Source of the DNA: Fictibacillus nanhaiensis
Lineage (GTDB): Bacteria; Bacillota; Bacilli; Bacillales; Fictibacillaceae
Assembly (NCBI GenBank): GCA_017052515.1
Contig: JAFHKR010000039.1
Location: 1 to 64,000, forward strand
DNA length: 64,000 nucleotides
Reading direction: 5' to 3'
Under the pieces are notes generated by a model that was not told the DNA's origin, searched no databases, and saw only the letters and a program-made list of their open reading frames with translations. The position numbers were made by a program, and so were the translations under genes. Every line of letters begins with the position of its first letter. Positions within the stretch are counted from its first letter, which is position 1. Below, one piece after another: positions 17,332 through 25,988 of this stretch.

Positions 17332-17350
17332 TAGCTTACCTTTCGTACGG

Positions 17351-17388
17351 AAAAACTTTCAGCCAAAACAGTGGATGAAAGTTTTTTT
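17351..17388 (+). terminator. Terminator after the 110-aa membrane protein
   Basis: AAAAACTTTCA pairs with TGAAAGTTTTT, extending into a T tract. Confidence 0.75.
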
Positions 17389-17461
17389 ATTGAAAAAGAA
17401 TGTTACATTATTTGGATGAAGGGTATTTTTAGACAATATGATGAGAGGAGATGAAAAGAGT

Positions 17462-17722
17462 TTGGAGATCTTATACGTTCCTTTAATACAGATTGCTATC
17501 GCTTATTATTTGTTTGTTCAAGCTCCACTTTATAATAAAGATCGCTGGCTCTGGTCCATACTAGGTTTTGTTTTTGGTCTCTTCACGTTGAGTATTTTCC
17601 TGATTCTAACAAACCGAAAAGGACTAGGTTGGACAATCTTAATCGCATTGACTCTTTCTGCTATCGCGGGAATTCTATTTTTAAGTTTACTGGTCTGGGC
17701 TGTCTTTTTTTCAAAAGGATAA
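17462..17722 (+). CDS. Predicted small membrane protein (86 aa)
   Basis: Three hydrophobic helices: LYVPLIQIAIAYYLFV, LWSILGFVFGLFTLSIFLIL and LGWTILIALTLSAIAG leading into ILFLSLLVWAVFF. I place the start at TTG 17462, downstream of GAGGAG at 17445-17450 (spacing 11, longer than ideal); ATGs at 17438 and 17441 lie before that site and lack one of their own. It ends 27 bp before the next gene. Function unknown. Confidence 0.6.
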   Translation: MEILYVPLIQIAIAYYLFVQAPLYNKDRWLWSILGFVFGLFTLSIFLILTNRKGLGWTILIALTLSAIAGILFLSLLVWAVFFSKG

Positions 17723-17749
17723 TGCGTGTATGAAAAAGAAGGTGAGTTT

Positions 17750-18136
17750 ATGAAAAAACATCTAGTGTTTGTTTACGGGACGCTTCGAAAAGATGGAAGT
17801 AATGCCCACTTTTTGCAGCATGTAATATACATAGAACATAGGTGCTACGCTGAGGGACAACTATATGACACAGGTTGGGGTTACCCAGCATTAATTCTTG
17901 AAAAAGATAAATGGGTAACAGGTGAGTTATATGAAGTAACAACAGAGGAACTAAAACAATTAGACGAACTAGAAGATTTTGTGGAAAACAGAGCAGATAA
18001 TTTATATGATCGAATATCTGCTAAGGTTCACACAACAAATGGTAAAGAAGAAGCTTTCGTTTATGTGATGAGAATCAAAGAAAGTCACTTTGTACCGCTC
18101 GTTGAGAACGATTGGATCAGATATCTCAATAAATAA
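17750..18136 (+). CDS. Gamma-glutamylcyclotransferase-like protein
   Basis: 128-residue GGCT/AIG2-fold protein. LVFVYGTLRKDGSNAHFL is the signature substrate loop (YGTLR), and the catalytic Glu lies in ELKQLDELEDF. WVTGELYEVTTEEL is the typical central hairpin. ATG 17750 is chosen for the GAAGGTGAG site and the conserved MKKHLVFVYGTLR start. Members convert gamma-glutamyl amines or peptides to 5-oxoproline; which one is acted on here is unknown. Confidence 0.85.
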   Translation: MKKHLVFVYGTLRKDGSNAHFLQHVIYIEHRCYAEGQLYDTGWGYPALILEKDKWVTGELYEVTTEELKQLDELEDFVENRADNLYDRISAKVHTTNGKEEAFVYVMRIKESHFVPLVENDWIRYLNK

Positions 18137-18148
18137 CTAAACAAAAAA

Positions 18149-18180
18149 AGAGGTCACCATCAACTGGTAGACCTCTTCTA
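18149..18180. terminator. Bidirectional terminator between convergent genes
   Basis: AGAGGTC/GACCTCT with an inner ACCA/TGGT pairing; A run on the left and T-containing tail on the right serve both strands. Confidence 0.75.
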
Positions 18181-18199
18181 TAGTAAGGAGAAATCTTCT

Positions 18200-18427
18200 C
18201 TATTTAGCAATCAAGTTGTTAATACAATGCACAGCTGAGTCGACGTTATCAAACCGTTGAAGGGAGTTTGTTTCAATCTGTATCACTTCGAACGTTTGAG
18301 CGTTCTTTAAATACTTAACAGAAAAAACAGCCGTGTTGTTCTCACTAAAAGTGTGCGTAATATCTGATTCGATATATTGTTTGTTCTGCAGATTCAAGAG
18401 TATGTTTTTCACTTCTTGTTGGTTCAT
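18200..18427 (-). CDS. Small hypothetical protein (75 aa)
   Basis: Soluble protein beginning MNQQEVKNILLNLQNKQYIE, with an alternating hydrophobic middle (TAVFSVKYLKNAQTFEVIQI) that predicts a small alpha/beta fold. A GAAAGGGG site lies upstream of the ATG, and a shared terminator lies 3' of it. Its coding character is good, with no stop over its length and a ribosome site, but I do not recognise the family. Confidence 0.65.
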   Translation of the reverse strand: MNQQEVKNILLNLQNKQYIESDITHTFSENNTAVFSVKYLKNAQTFEVIQIETNSLQRFDNVDSAVHCINNLIAK

Positions 18428-18561
18428 GATACATCGTCCCCTTTCTATTATGGGGGAACTTGTTAGGAACCCAAATAATAAGATTATTTTCCTTCCTTAA
18501 CATTTATGCTAACATAAGTAATTTTGTTCGTACAGATAACGAAAGGCCTGTTCTTCTAATT

Positions 18562-19008
18562 TTACCCTTTTTTTATCGTCAAAATTGCTTCTACTTCGAC
18601 ATTACCCTTCAAAGCTCGTGAAATCATGCACGAATGCTCAGCTTTTGTGGCGAGTTTTTGAAGAAGTGTCGAAATGTTTTTTGACGGGTCATGTTTGATC
18701 GTGACGACCGGCCGATGAATGATCTTTTGATATGTGATCACTCCGTTTGTAACATCGACATATCCCTCAGAGTCCATCGTTAGATCAATCTTCTCTATTT
18801 TACTGCGTTCCATCATGGCAGCGAGTGTGATGATATAGCAAGTTGCTGCTGCTCCAAGCAACATCTCATCGGGATTTGTACCAATTCCCGGTCCATCCAT
18901 CTCAGGAGGAATGGATACCTTTGTGTGCAGATTCCGTGTTTCGATCGTTCCCGTATCGTTTCTACCACCTGGCCAATGTGCATTTAAATGAAAAACATGT
19001 TGTGTCAT
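18562..19008 (-). CDS. OsmC family peroxiredoxin-like protein
   Basis: 148 aa with the two conserved OsmC/Ohr cysteines, C57 in LLGAAATCYIITLAAM and C127 in ATKAEHSCMISRAL. The N-terminal HWPGGRNDTGTI and the PPEMDGPGIGTNPDEML loop carry the family's catalytic Arg/Glu neighbourhood. These proteins reduce organic hydroperoxides using dithiol cofactors, so it fits the peroxide-defence genes elsewhere in the window. TGAGGTGAT precedes the ATG. No OhrR-type regulator is adjacent. Confidence 0.87.
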   Translation of the reverse strand: MTQHVFHLNAHWPGGRNDTGTIETRNLHTKVSIPPEMDGPGIGTNPDEMLLGAAATCYIITLAAMMERSKIEKIDLTMDSEGYVDVTNGVITYQKIIHRPVVTIKHDPSKNISTLLQKLATKAEHSCMISRALKGNVEVEAILTIKKG

Positions 19009-19177
19009 TTAATATCACCTCAACTTATTCCTACTATCAGTGTAAATCAATAGAGCTTTTTCGTCACATTTCCTGTTTAGTGTCTGGAAATGTAAAAAAT
19101 TTTGTTTTTTAGTGATCCAAATTGAAATTACCTTCGTTAGCTATTTGAAAACACTTACAAAGGGAGGTGATAACCAG

Positions 19178-20194
19178 GTGAAACGATTTGTACAATTGGT
19201 AGTATTCGCAGCGGGCATGAGTATTCCAGCAATCGTATCGGCTGATAGCGGTGGAATTCTTTCCCCAGTAACTAGTCTTACAAAAGAAACGACTGAGATT
19301 GTTGAAAGTGTTCCAGACAAAGTGAACATTTCGACGAAAGATCTTTCTGTTTCCGATGAGGTTGTTAAACCCACTTTAAAAACCGTTACAACCATTGTGA
19401 AAGATACAACGGATACTGTTGACAGGGTGGATCAAACGGTTAACGAAGTTACTGAAACGATAAGACCAGTCGATGAAGCGGTTAAAACGGTAACGAACAC
19501 AGTGGATACGGTAAAAGAAATTGTTCCGACAGAAGCACATAAAAGTTCTAAACCGAACGTGGATATGAACCTTTCTGAAAAACCCTCTGTAAAAGTCGAC
19601 GTGTTGGATCAGCAGGTAAATGTTACCGTTCCTCCTAGATCAACAAAGCCTCTAGCAGAGTTGAAACTTCCTGTCGTTTCAGAAATCGTTACTAAGCCAG
19701 AAAACGCGGAAGTGGTTAAAGTAAAACCAGCACCAATCTCAACACCAGTCAAAGATCCTGTTGTGAGGTACAAACCGACAGTTCGTGAAAAATTAAGTGA
19801 AACGAAGAATGTAAGAGTACAAGATCAAGAAGTTGTCATGAAAAAAGAAATAATAGAAACAGAGAAACCCGTTAGTACGGGTACGAGTGGAGAGGTACTT
19901 AAAAAGGGCAGAGATTTAGAAGGATCTGAGAAGCCTATCAGACAAAAATCGAGTCCAGATTATCCGATAACTCCAATGCTAACACCATCATCTCAAGGTG
20001 GACAAACTCCTTCCAGTTCTTCCAATGGTCCTATGACTTCTTCAAGCACAATTGCCTTTTTGGCCGTTTTAGATGGAGGGCAAAGTGATGCTCAGCTTGT
20101 AACAGGAATTGGACTTGATGGAGGAGTTCGACACTATTATGATCAATGGCTGAATGCTCCACCTGGGCAACCACCACAATCTTTCTTCTTCTAA
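19178..20194 (+). CDS. Exported Val/Thr/Lys-rich surface protein of unknown function
   Basis: 338 aa from GTG 19178, which sits after an excellent GGGAGGTGAT site. VKRFVQLVVFAAGMSIPAIV followed by SADSG is a signal peptide with cleavage near SADS. Residues 30-120 show repeated VxxTV-type heptad-like spacing (DTVDRVDQTVNEVTETIRPV), suggesting extended coiled or stalk structure. The middle is Pro/Lys/Val-rich, and the C-terminal 80 residues are Ser/Gly/Pro-rich, ending GQPPQSFFF. There is no LPxTG. It lies 48 bp before the acidic repeat protein with no terminator between, so the two are probably co-expressed. Not a family I know. Confidence 0.72.
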   Translation: MKRFVQLVVFAAGMSIPAIVSADSGGILSPVTSLTKETTEIVESVPDKVNISTKDLSVSDEVVKPTLKTVTTIVKDTTDTVDRVDQTVNEVTETIRPVDEAVKTVTNTVDTVKEIVPTEAHKSSKPNVDMNLSEKPSVKVDVLDQQVNVTVPPRSTKPLAELKLPVVSEIVTKPENAEVVKVKPAPISTPVKDPVVRYKPTVREKLSETKNVRVQDQEVVMKKEIIETEKPVSTGTSGEVLKKGRDLEGSEKPIRQKSSPDYPITPMLTPSSQGGQTPSSSSNGPMTSSSTIAFLAVLDGGQSDAQLVTGIGLDGGVRHYYDQWLNAPPGQPPQSFFF

Positions 20195-20242
20195 ATTATA
20201 TTTGGTAAAACAAAAAATTAAGAAGAAGAAGGAGAGAAAAAA

Positions 20243-21637
20243 ATGAAAAAATCAAACTTTATTAGAACATTTGCGATTACAGGCGCTGCTGCGGCAGGTT
20301 TATTCTTTGGAGGAAGCGAAACATTTGCAGATGAAGGGTCATCAAATCTTAAAATTGGAACAGGTCTGATCAGTAACATTCAGCTTTCTGATCAAGACCA
20401 AGATGAAGAATCTAATCTTAATCTTGATTTAGGTGCTGTTACAGGGATCGCACTAGAGAGTTCAGACGATGATTCGAACCACAACAGCGTTAAAGCAAAC
20501 GTTGGTGCAGATGTAAATGCTGAAACTTCCGTTGATGAAGATGAAAAAGCTCAAGTAGGTTCTGATGTAAATGCAGGAGTTGAAGCTGAGTCAAAAACTG
20601 AAGAACGTATCGATTCAATAGCAAATGCTGCTGTTGGAACGAATGCTAAAGTTGAGAGTTCTTCTGCTGATGATGAAAGCAAAGCGTCCGTAACCGCAGA
20701 TACAAAAGTTGGGGCTGAAGTTCGTTCTAATGAAGAAGACAACAAAGATTCTAGCTCTCTTAATGCTGGAGCAGATGTTCAAGCAACTGTTGAAGCTCAA
20801 GATGAAAGAGAATCAAATACTGCAGTTGAAGCAAACGCAGGTTTAACTGCAGAAGTAGAAGCGACTGAAGAAGACGAGAAGTCGGGCGCAAAAGTAAATC
20901 TAGGTACAGATGTGATGGCGAACGTAACTTCTGAAGATGAAGAGGATAACTCTTCTCTAATGGCTGACGCTGGTCTATGGGCAGGAGTAGAAGCGACTGA
21001 AGAAGACGAGAAGTCGGGCGCAAAAGTAGATCTAGGCACAGATGTGATGGCGAACGTAACTTCTGAAAATGAAGAGAATAACTCTTCTTTAATGGCTGAT
21101 GCTGGTCTATGGGGAGGAGTAGAAGCGACTGAAGAAGACGAGAAGTCAAGTGCGAAAGTAGATCTTGGCACAGATGTGATGGCGAACGTAACTTCTGAAG
21201 ACGAAGAGAATAACTCTTCTCTAATGGCTGATGCTGGTCTATGGGCAGGAGTAGAAGCGACTGAAGAAGATGAAGCGTCAAGTGCAAAAGTAGATCTAGG
21301 TACAGATGCGATGGCGATGGTTATGTCTGAAGATAAAGAAGATCGTTCTTCTTTAAGCACTATGCTGAATACGGATACAGCACTTGCTTTGTATTCTGAT
21401 GATGAGCTTGAACAAACTTCTCTTAAGTTAAATTCTTCTATCATGGCAGATCTAATGAGCTCATTCGATGAAGAGGAAGATCGTTCTTTTCTATTTTCTT
21501 CGTTAGACACTGGTCTTGAACTTGGACTTGAAGGCAATGATGAAGATCGTGAGTTAGATTTAAATATTTGGACAGGCTTAATGCTTGGTGCAATGTATGA
21601 CGGACAAGATAGTGAAGACTCTATCTTAGAACTTTAA
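20243..21637 (+). CDS. Exported acidic tandem-repeat protein (about 19 repeats of 21-24 residues)
   Basis: 464 aa with signal peptide MKKSNFIRTFAITGAAAAGL...TFADEG. Nearly all the mature chain is tandem repeats of the form [S/A]-[S/A]-x-hydrophobic-x-x-G-x-x-hydrophobic-x-A-x-V-x-[A/S] followed by an acidic run such as EEDE, DEEDN or SDDD. I count about 19 units, from SNLKIGTGLISNIQL to ELDLNIWTGLMLGAM. The central part is duplicated as exact 44-residue (132-bp) pairs starting at 20855, 20987, 21119 and 21251. Alternating short strands with acidic turns suggest a beta-solenoid or curli-like surface fiber, possibly calcium binding; that is inference. No cell-wall anchor motif is present. Confidence 0.8.
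   Translation: MKKSNFIRTFAITGAAAAGLFFGGSETFADEGSSNLKIGTGLISNIQLSDQDQDEESNLNLDLGAVTGIALESSDDDSNHNSVKANVGADVNAETSVDEDEKAQVGSDVNAGVEAESKTEERIDSIANAAVGTNAKVESSSADDESKASVTADTKVGAEVRSNEEDNKDSSSLNAGADVQATVEAQDERESNTAVEANAGLTAEVEATEEDEKSGAKVNLGTDVMANVTSEDEEDNSSLMADAGLWAGVEATEEDEKSGAKVDLGTDVMANVTSENEENNSSLMADAGLWGGVEATEEDEKSSAKVDLGTDVMANVTSEDEENNSSLMADAGLWAGVEATEEDEASSAKVDLGTDAMAMVMSEDKEDRSSLSTMLNTDTALALYSDDELEQTSLKLNSSIMADLMSSFDEEEDRSFLFSSLDTGLELGLEGNDEDRELDLNIWTGLMLGAMYDGQDSEDSILEL
20855..21340 (+). repeat. 132-bp in-gene tandem repeats
   Basis: Four near-identical 132-bp units begin at 20855, 20987, 21119 and 21251 (each with GTAGAAGCGACTGAAGAAGA), the last one diverging after about 90 bp. They encode the 44-residue pairs of the acidic protein and are the part most likely to expand or contract by slippage or recombination. 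Confidence 0.9.
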
Positions 21638-21651
21638 TAGAATAATAATTT

Positions 21652-21681
21652 AAGAGACGGCAGACGTGCTGTCTCTTTTTC
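21652..21681 (+). terminator. Terminator after the acidic repeat protein
   Basis: AGAGACGGCA/TGCTGTCTCT (one G-T pair) with loop GACG, then TTTTTC. Confidence 0.85.
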
Positions 21682-21802
21682 TTTGGAATGAAATAAGAAT
21701 GTGGGTAATCTCTTAAAAACGTAGACCAACAATTTTTATAGGTTATTATGTAGAAAACACCCTAAGTAAATGGAGAGAATTAGCGAAGGAAATAAATTGT
21801 TG

Positions 21803-21816
21803 GGGGACAGTCCCTC
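21803..21816. repeat. REP-like G/C palindrome
   Basis: GGGGGACAGTCCCTC contains the short palindrome GGGACAGTCCC. It recalls the palindrome at 3532-3558 and REP-type cores common in Bacillaceae. No Y1 transposase gene is in the window. Confidence 0.35.
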
Positions 21817-21849
21817 ATGTATACTTAAGTTTATTAAGTATACATGAAG
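21817..21849. promoter_or_regulatory. Perfect 14-bp-arm palindrome upstream of the MFS gene, possible operator
   Basis: TCATGTATACTTAA and TTAAGTATACATGA flank a five-base spacer (GTTTA), about 25 bp upstream of the MFS start. Size, AT-richness and position fit a MarR- or TetR-type operator in the 5' untranslated region. No regulator gene is adjacent and no T run follows, so a terminator is less likely. Confidence 0.6.
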
Positions 21850-21872
21850 GTGTTAGATTAGGAGATGGCGCT

Positions 21873-23393
21873 ATGGTGCATAAAGAAACAAATCTGAAGT
21901 TAGTTGTGGCTGGTTTATTGTTAGGGATTTTGATGGCCGCAATGGACAATACCATTGTAGCAACGGCGATGGGGACGATTGTAGCGGACCTTGGTGGATT
22001 TGATAAATTTGTTTGGGTTACAGGCTCTTACATGGTTGCGGTAATGGCAGGGATGCCTATTTACGGTAAGCTGTCTGACATGTATGGTAGAAAACGATTC
22101 TTCATTTTTGGTCTTGTTGTTTTTCTTATCGGTTCTGCTCTTTGCGGTCTTGCTCAAAATATGGAACAGCTGATAGCGTTTAGAGCGATTCAAGGTATTG
22201 GTGGTGGAGCCTTGATGCCGATCGCCTTTACGATTGTGTTTGATATTTTTCCTCCAGAAAAGAGAGGGAAGATGACAGGGCTTCTTGGGGCGGTTTTCGG
22301 AACTTCTAGTGTTCTTGGGCCTTTGCTAGGAGCATTCATTACGGATGCGATCAGTTGGCATTGGGTTTTCTATATTAACGTTCCAATAGGTGCAGCATCG
22401 TTTTACTTGATCTTTCGTTATTATAAAGAAACGCTTGAACACCGCGAGCAAAAGATCGACTGGTGGGGTGCCATCACACTTGTGATTGCCGTTGTTAGTC
22501 TGATGTTTGCTCTTGAACTTGGTGGCAAGACGTATGCATGGGATTCAACGCAGATTGTAGCATTGTTTACGATATTCACGGTCTTTTTCATCGTGTTCTT
22601 TGCTGTAGAACAAAAAGCATCCGAACCGATTATTTCATTTTGGATGTTTAAGAAGAGACTATTTGCTACTTCGCAGATTCTAGGGTTTCTTTACGGCGGA
22701 ACATTTATTATTCTAGCTGTATTTATTCCAATTTTCGTTCAGGCGGTTTACGGTGGTTCTGCAACAAGTGCGGGATTAATACTTACTCCAATGATGTTAG
22801 GTTCTGTCGCTGGAAGTATGATAGGTGGAATCTTTCAAACGAAAACGAGCTTCCGTAACCTCATGATCGTATCCGTTGTTTCTTATTTCACTGGCATGTA
22901 TATGTTAAGTGGTATGACTCCGGATACTTCTAGGATGATGCTTACCTTATTTATGGTGATTGTTGGATTTGGGATGGGCTTCTCGTTCTCCCTACTCCCT
23001 GCAGCAACTATCAATAAGATGGAGTTTCGTTACAGGGGTTCTGCCAACTCTACAAATGCCTTTTTACGGTCATTAGGTATGACGCTTGGTGTAACCATTT
23101 TTGGGGCACTTCAAAATCGAATTTTTTACGAGAAGATAAGTGACAATCTAAAAGGCTTTGCAGGGCAAGGTGCTGCAGCGTTTAAAGAGATCGATCCTCA
23201 AAAAGTATTTCAGGCAGGGGAGCGATCTAAAATACCTCCTGAAGTGTTGGATGGTATAACGGCTTCAATGTCTGCGTCTATTACAACTGTTTTCACTTAT
23301 GCATTGATTCCGATCGTTATTTCAGCTGTAGTCATATTGTTTATGGGGAATGAAAGGGTAGAAACATCAAAACAAAATATAAAATCAAAATAA
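21873..23393 (+). CDS. MFS drug efflux transporter, DHA2 (14-helix) family
   Basis: 506 aa with about 14 transmembrane helices. LLGILMAAMDNTIVATAM carries the D1/motif of EmrB/QacA transporters, GKLSDMYGRKRFFIFGL is MFS motif A, FRAIQGIGGGALMPIAF is motif B, and GAVFGTSSVLGPLLGAF is the antiporter motif C. It exports hydrophobic or cationic compounds using the proton gradient; the substrate is unknown. AGGAGATGG precedes the ATG. The palindrome just upstream suggests repression lifted by a ligand. It is followed by a strong bidirectional terminator. Confidence 0.9.
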   Translation: MVHKETNLKLVVAGLLLGILMAAMDNTIVATAMGTIVADLGGFDKFVWVTGSYMVAVMAGMPIYGKLSDMYGRKRFFIFGLVVFLIGSALCGLAQNMEQLIAFRAIQGIGGGALMPIAFTIVFDIFPPEKRGKMTGLLGAVFGTSSVLGPLLGAFITDAISWHWVFYINVPIGAASFYLIFRYYKETLEHREQKIDWWGAITLVIAVVSLMFALELGGKTYAWDSTQIVALFTIFTVFFIVFFAVEQKASEPIISFWMFKKRLFATSQILGFLYGGTFIILAVFIPIFVQAVYGGSATSAGLILTPMMLGSVAGSMIGGIFQTKTSFRNLMIVSVVSYFTGMYMLSGMTPDTSRMMLTLFMVIVGFGMGFSFSLLPAATINKMEFRYRGSANSTNAFLRSLGMTLGVTIFGALQNRIFYEKISDNLKGFAGQGAAAFKEIDPQKVFQAGERSKIPPEVLDGITASMSASITTVFTYALIPIVISAVVILFMGNERVETSKQNIKSK

Positions 23394-23432
23394 AAAAAGA
23401 GTTTGGGAAGAGAATATCCCAAACTCTTTTTT
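23394..23432. terminator. Bidirectional terminator
   Basis: 13-bp perfect stem AAAGAGTTTGGGA/TCCCAAACTCTTT with A run before and T run after, serving the MFS gene and the convergent membrane gene. Confidence 0.9.
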
Positions 23433-24082
23433 TATGCTGCCGAAGTTGCTTTCTTTTCTTTTTTCGGAGCAATCGTGTAAGACAAAGATACAATGATATC
23501 AATGGCGAGTATCAGCGCCCAAATACGTGTGACATTATTAGCCACATCGTTTTTGTAGAACAGATCTGTATCTGTTGTGTCATACCAATCTTTTAAGAGA
23601 GTGTCTATTTGTATGGATGATACAGCATCGGAGAGGCCAAACAATAACAGGAAAACACACTGTGCTGTGATGAATAAAAGAATGTGCTTATAAAGATTTT
23701 TTCTTTCTTGCTTCGCGTGTTGCATTCCATACATTGGTTTTGAAGCTGGTAGATCGGGTTCAGGTAACCCACGCGTTTTGGCAACCTTTCGTTGTATAAA
23801 GCGATCTATTTTTTGAAAATCGCTCTTTCCATACAAAAACGCATAAGCAATCACGACCAAGATAATGATTTGATAGGTTGAGAATTTTCCTGTTTTTAAA
23901 TAATCGAAATATCCCATCGCAGCAATCCATAGGTCATTTAAAAGAAAAAGAATAAAGAATGCAATGCTCAATTTTTTCAGATTGAACCAATAACGGACGA
24001 CTAAAAAAGATAAGGTTGAAACCCAAAATACGGTCTCGGCCAATATGAGAAATACCCACTTATGTTCCAAAACAAAATCCAT
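23432..24082 (-). CDS. Conserved membrane protein of unknown function
   Basis: 216 aa with about five hydrophobic helices: WVFLILAETVFWVSTLSFLV, LSIAFFILFLLNDLWIAAM, YQIIILVVIAYAFLYG, then, after a charged central loop (DRFIQRKVAKTRGLPEPDLP), ILLFITAQCVFLLLFG and WALILAIDIIVSLSYTI. The ATG at 24082 has GAAAGGATG eight bases upstream; the frame continues 42 bp further without a signal. I do not recognise a named family. Confidence 0.75.
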   Translation of the reverse strand: MDFVLEHKWVFLILAETVFWVSTLSFLVVRYWFNLKKLSIAFFILFLLNDLWIAAMGYFDYLKTGKFSTYQIIILVVIAYAFLYGKSDFQKIDRFIQRKVAKTRGLPEPDLPASKPMYGMQHAKQERKNLYKHILLFITAQCVFLLLFGLSDAVSSIQIDTLLKDWYDTTDTDLFYKNDVANNVTRIWALILAIDIIVSLSYTIAPKKEKKATSAA

Positions 24083-24232
24083 TTGATGTTCATCCTTTCT
24101 CTGATATATGTACCAGTAAACCATTTTTAGAATACCACTTAAATATGGTTGAGTCTCCCATATTTAGGATCATTTCTCTTTAGTATTGTGTGATCATGAA
24201 CAAGAATAGCATATTAAAAACGGAGTGATACC

Positions 24233-24386
24233 ATGTATTCAGATACAGCCTCTGAATTACGCAGCATTCGTAAGACAATGATTGTATTGGGAATCGTAAT
24301 ATTATTTGTAGTCGGGTGAAAACAAAGAGAATAAACTTGTATTAAAAAAAGAGGAAGACTTAGACACTGTGGAAATCTCAGAATAA
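24233..24386 (+). pseudogene. Small single-helix membrane protein with an apparent frameshift
   Basis: ATG 24233 follows CGGAGTGAT and gives MYSDTASELRSIRKTMIVLG then IVILFVVG, ending at TGA 24317-24319 (28 aa, one membrane helix). In the +1 frame starting right at that stop, GAA 24318 begins ENKENKLVLKKEEDLDTVEI, ending with TAA at 24384-24386. The join would make a 50-residue protein with a membrane helix and an acidic tail. Either the gene carries a one-base frameshift (or a sequencing error), or the 28-aa form is the product. Confidence 0.5.
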
Positions 24387-24540
24387 TCTATGGTTAGAAA
24401 AGTAACTGTAAAATACAAGTAAGTTGTTTTATTAAGTAAGTTCTTCAATTATATGATATACTTTTTCTTAATTATTAAAATTTATAACACTTAGGAGGTG
24501 ACAACTTATATTCCAGTAACTTGGGGTATAAGGAGTCTTT

Positions 24541-25899
24541 TTGGACAGTTTGACCTTATTGAAATTACTTGCAGTAGCCGCACTTATTCTACTAACCGCT
24601 TTTTTCGTAGCAGCAGAATTTGCGATTGTAAAGATTCGTAAATCAAGAATTGATCAACTAGCTGAAGAAGGTAACAAAAGAGCGATCGCAGCACAAAAGG
24701 TTATTTCCAACCTGGATGGATCACTCTCAGCCTGTCAGTTAGGAATTACAATTACAGCTTTAGGATTAGGTTGGTTAGGTGAACCTACGGTAGAAGCAAT
24801 TCTCGGTCCTGTTTTTGAACAAATGGATTTAAGCCCGGCAATTGTTCACACATTATCATTTGCAATTGCTTTTGCATCCATTACTTTTTTACACGTTGTT
24901 CTTGGTGAGCTTGCACCAAAAACAGTAGCAATTCAAAAAGCTGAAACCATTAGCTTATTGTTATCACCTGCATTAATCGGATTCTATCGAGTTATGTATC
25001 CATTCATTTGGTTCTTAAACGGAAGTGCTCAGCTTCTAGTAAGAATGTTTGGTCTAAAACCAGCTTCCGAACATGATATGGCACATACGGAAGAGGAACT
25101 TCGTTTAATCTTAAGTGAGAGCTACAAAAGTGGTGAGATTAACAAATCTGAGTTCAGTTATGTGGAAAAGGTGTTTGAATTTGACGACAGAACTGCAAAA
25201 GAGATCATGGTCCCTCGTACAGAAATGATTTGTCTTTATGAAGACAATTCAGTTGAAGAAAATATTAATATAATCGCAGAAGAAAAATATACACGTTACC
25301 CTGTTGTAGGGGAAGATAAAGATAATGTTCTTGGGATGGTAAATGCAAAAGAAGTATTCTTTGATTTGATCAAAGGGAAAAAATACCCGCTTGAACATTA
25401 CATTCGACCAACATTGAGCGTATTTGAAAATACACCGATTAAAGAAACACTTTTAAAGCTTCAGAAAAAGGGATTCCATATGGCTGTTTTAGTTGATGAG
25501 TATGGTGGAACAGCTGGTATAGTAACCATTGAGGATATTTTGGAAGAGCTTGTTGGGGAAATACGTGATGAATTTGATGAAGATGAATCACCAATGATTC
25601 ACGCAGTTAGTCCGAATGTGAAGCATTTTGACGGTAAAGTATTGATTGCAGAAGTTAACGACATTTACGGATTACAAATCGATGATAGTGAGCTTGATAC
25701 GATTGGTGGATGGGTGCTTTCTCAAAACTCGGAAATACAAGAAGATCAAGTTATAACTTTTGATGAATATGATTTCAAAGTGATTGAAATTGATGGTCAC
25801 CAAGTGAAAAAGATTGAGATTACAAAAAGACTTAACCAAGATGAGATCAGTTCTTCATCTCAAGAATTAGAACACAACTTAGTTGAAAAAGAAGCGTAA
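24541..25899 (+). CDS. CNNM/CorC-type transporter (hemolysin family, DUF21-CBS-CorC_HlyC)
   Basis: 452 aa. Residues 1-190 form the DUF21/CNNM membrane domain ([59 protein letters not shown]). About 205-330 is a CBS pair ([47 protein letters not shown]). About 345-430 is the CorC_HlyC domain with GGWVLSQ. The family exports or controls Mg2+ or Co2+; 'hemolysin' is a historic name. TTG 24541 has AAGGAG upstream and opens directly into the first helix. Confidence 0.88.
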   Translation: MDSLTLLKLLAVAALILLTAFFVAAEFAIVKIRKSRIDQLAEEGNKRAIAAQKVISNLDGSLSACQLGITITALGLGWLGEPTVEAILGPVFEQMDLSPAIVHTLSFAIAFASITFLHVVLGELAPKTVAIQKAETISLLLSPALIGFYRVMYPFIWFLNGSAQLLVRMFGLKPASEHDMAHTEEELRLILSESYKSGEINKSEFSYVEKVFEFDDRTAKEIMVPRTEMICLYEDNSVEENINIIAEEKYTRYPVVGEDKDNVLGMVNAKEVFFDLIKGKKYPLEHYIRPTLSVFENTPIKETLLKLQKKGFHMAVLVDEYGGTAGIVTIEDILEELVGEIRDEFDEDESPMIHAVSPNVKHFDGKVLIAEVNDIYGLQIDDSELDTIGGWVLSQNSEIQEDQVITFDEYDFKVIEIDGHQVKKIEITKRLNQDEISSSSQELEHNLVEKEA

Positions 25900-25904
25900 T
25901 CAAG

Positions 25905-25936
25905 AAGAGACTAGTCTAAATAGATTGGTCTCTTTT
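25905..25936 (+). terminator. Terminator after the CNNM transporter
   Basis: AAGAGACTA pairs with TGGTCTCTT, followed by a T run. Confidence 0.8.
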
Positions 25937-25988
25937 GTTGTTTATATATCAAAAGCAGAGAACAAATGAATGTAAGTAGGAGATACAT

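Noticed and set aside
20760-21537. Long minus-strand frames opposite the acidic repeat gene
   Set aside because: They are antisense shadows kept open by the biased codon use of the repeats; no ribosome site or terminator supports them.
24497-24620. GTG-started leader peptide overlapping the CNNM gene start
   Set aside because: AGGAGGTGACAAC looks like a ribosome site, but the GTG lies inside it, and the frame simply overlaps the transporter in a non-coding phase.
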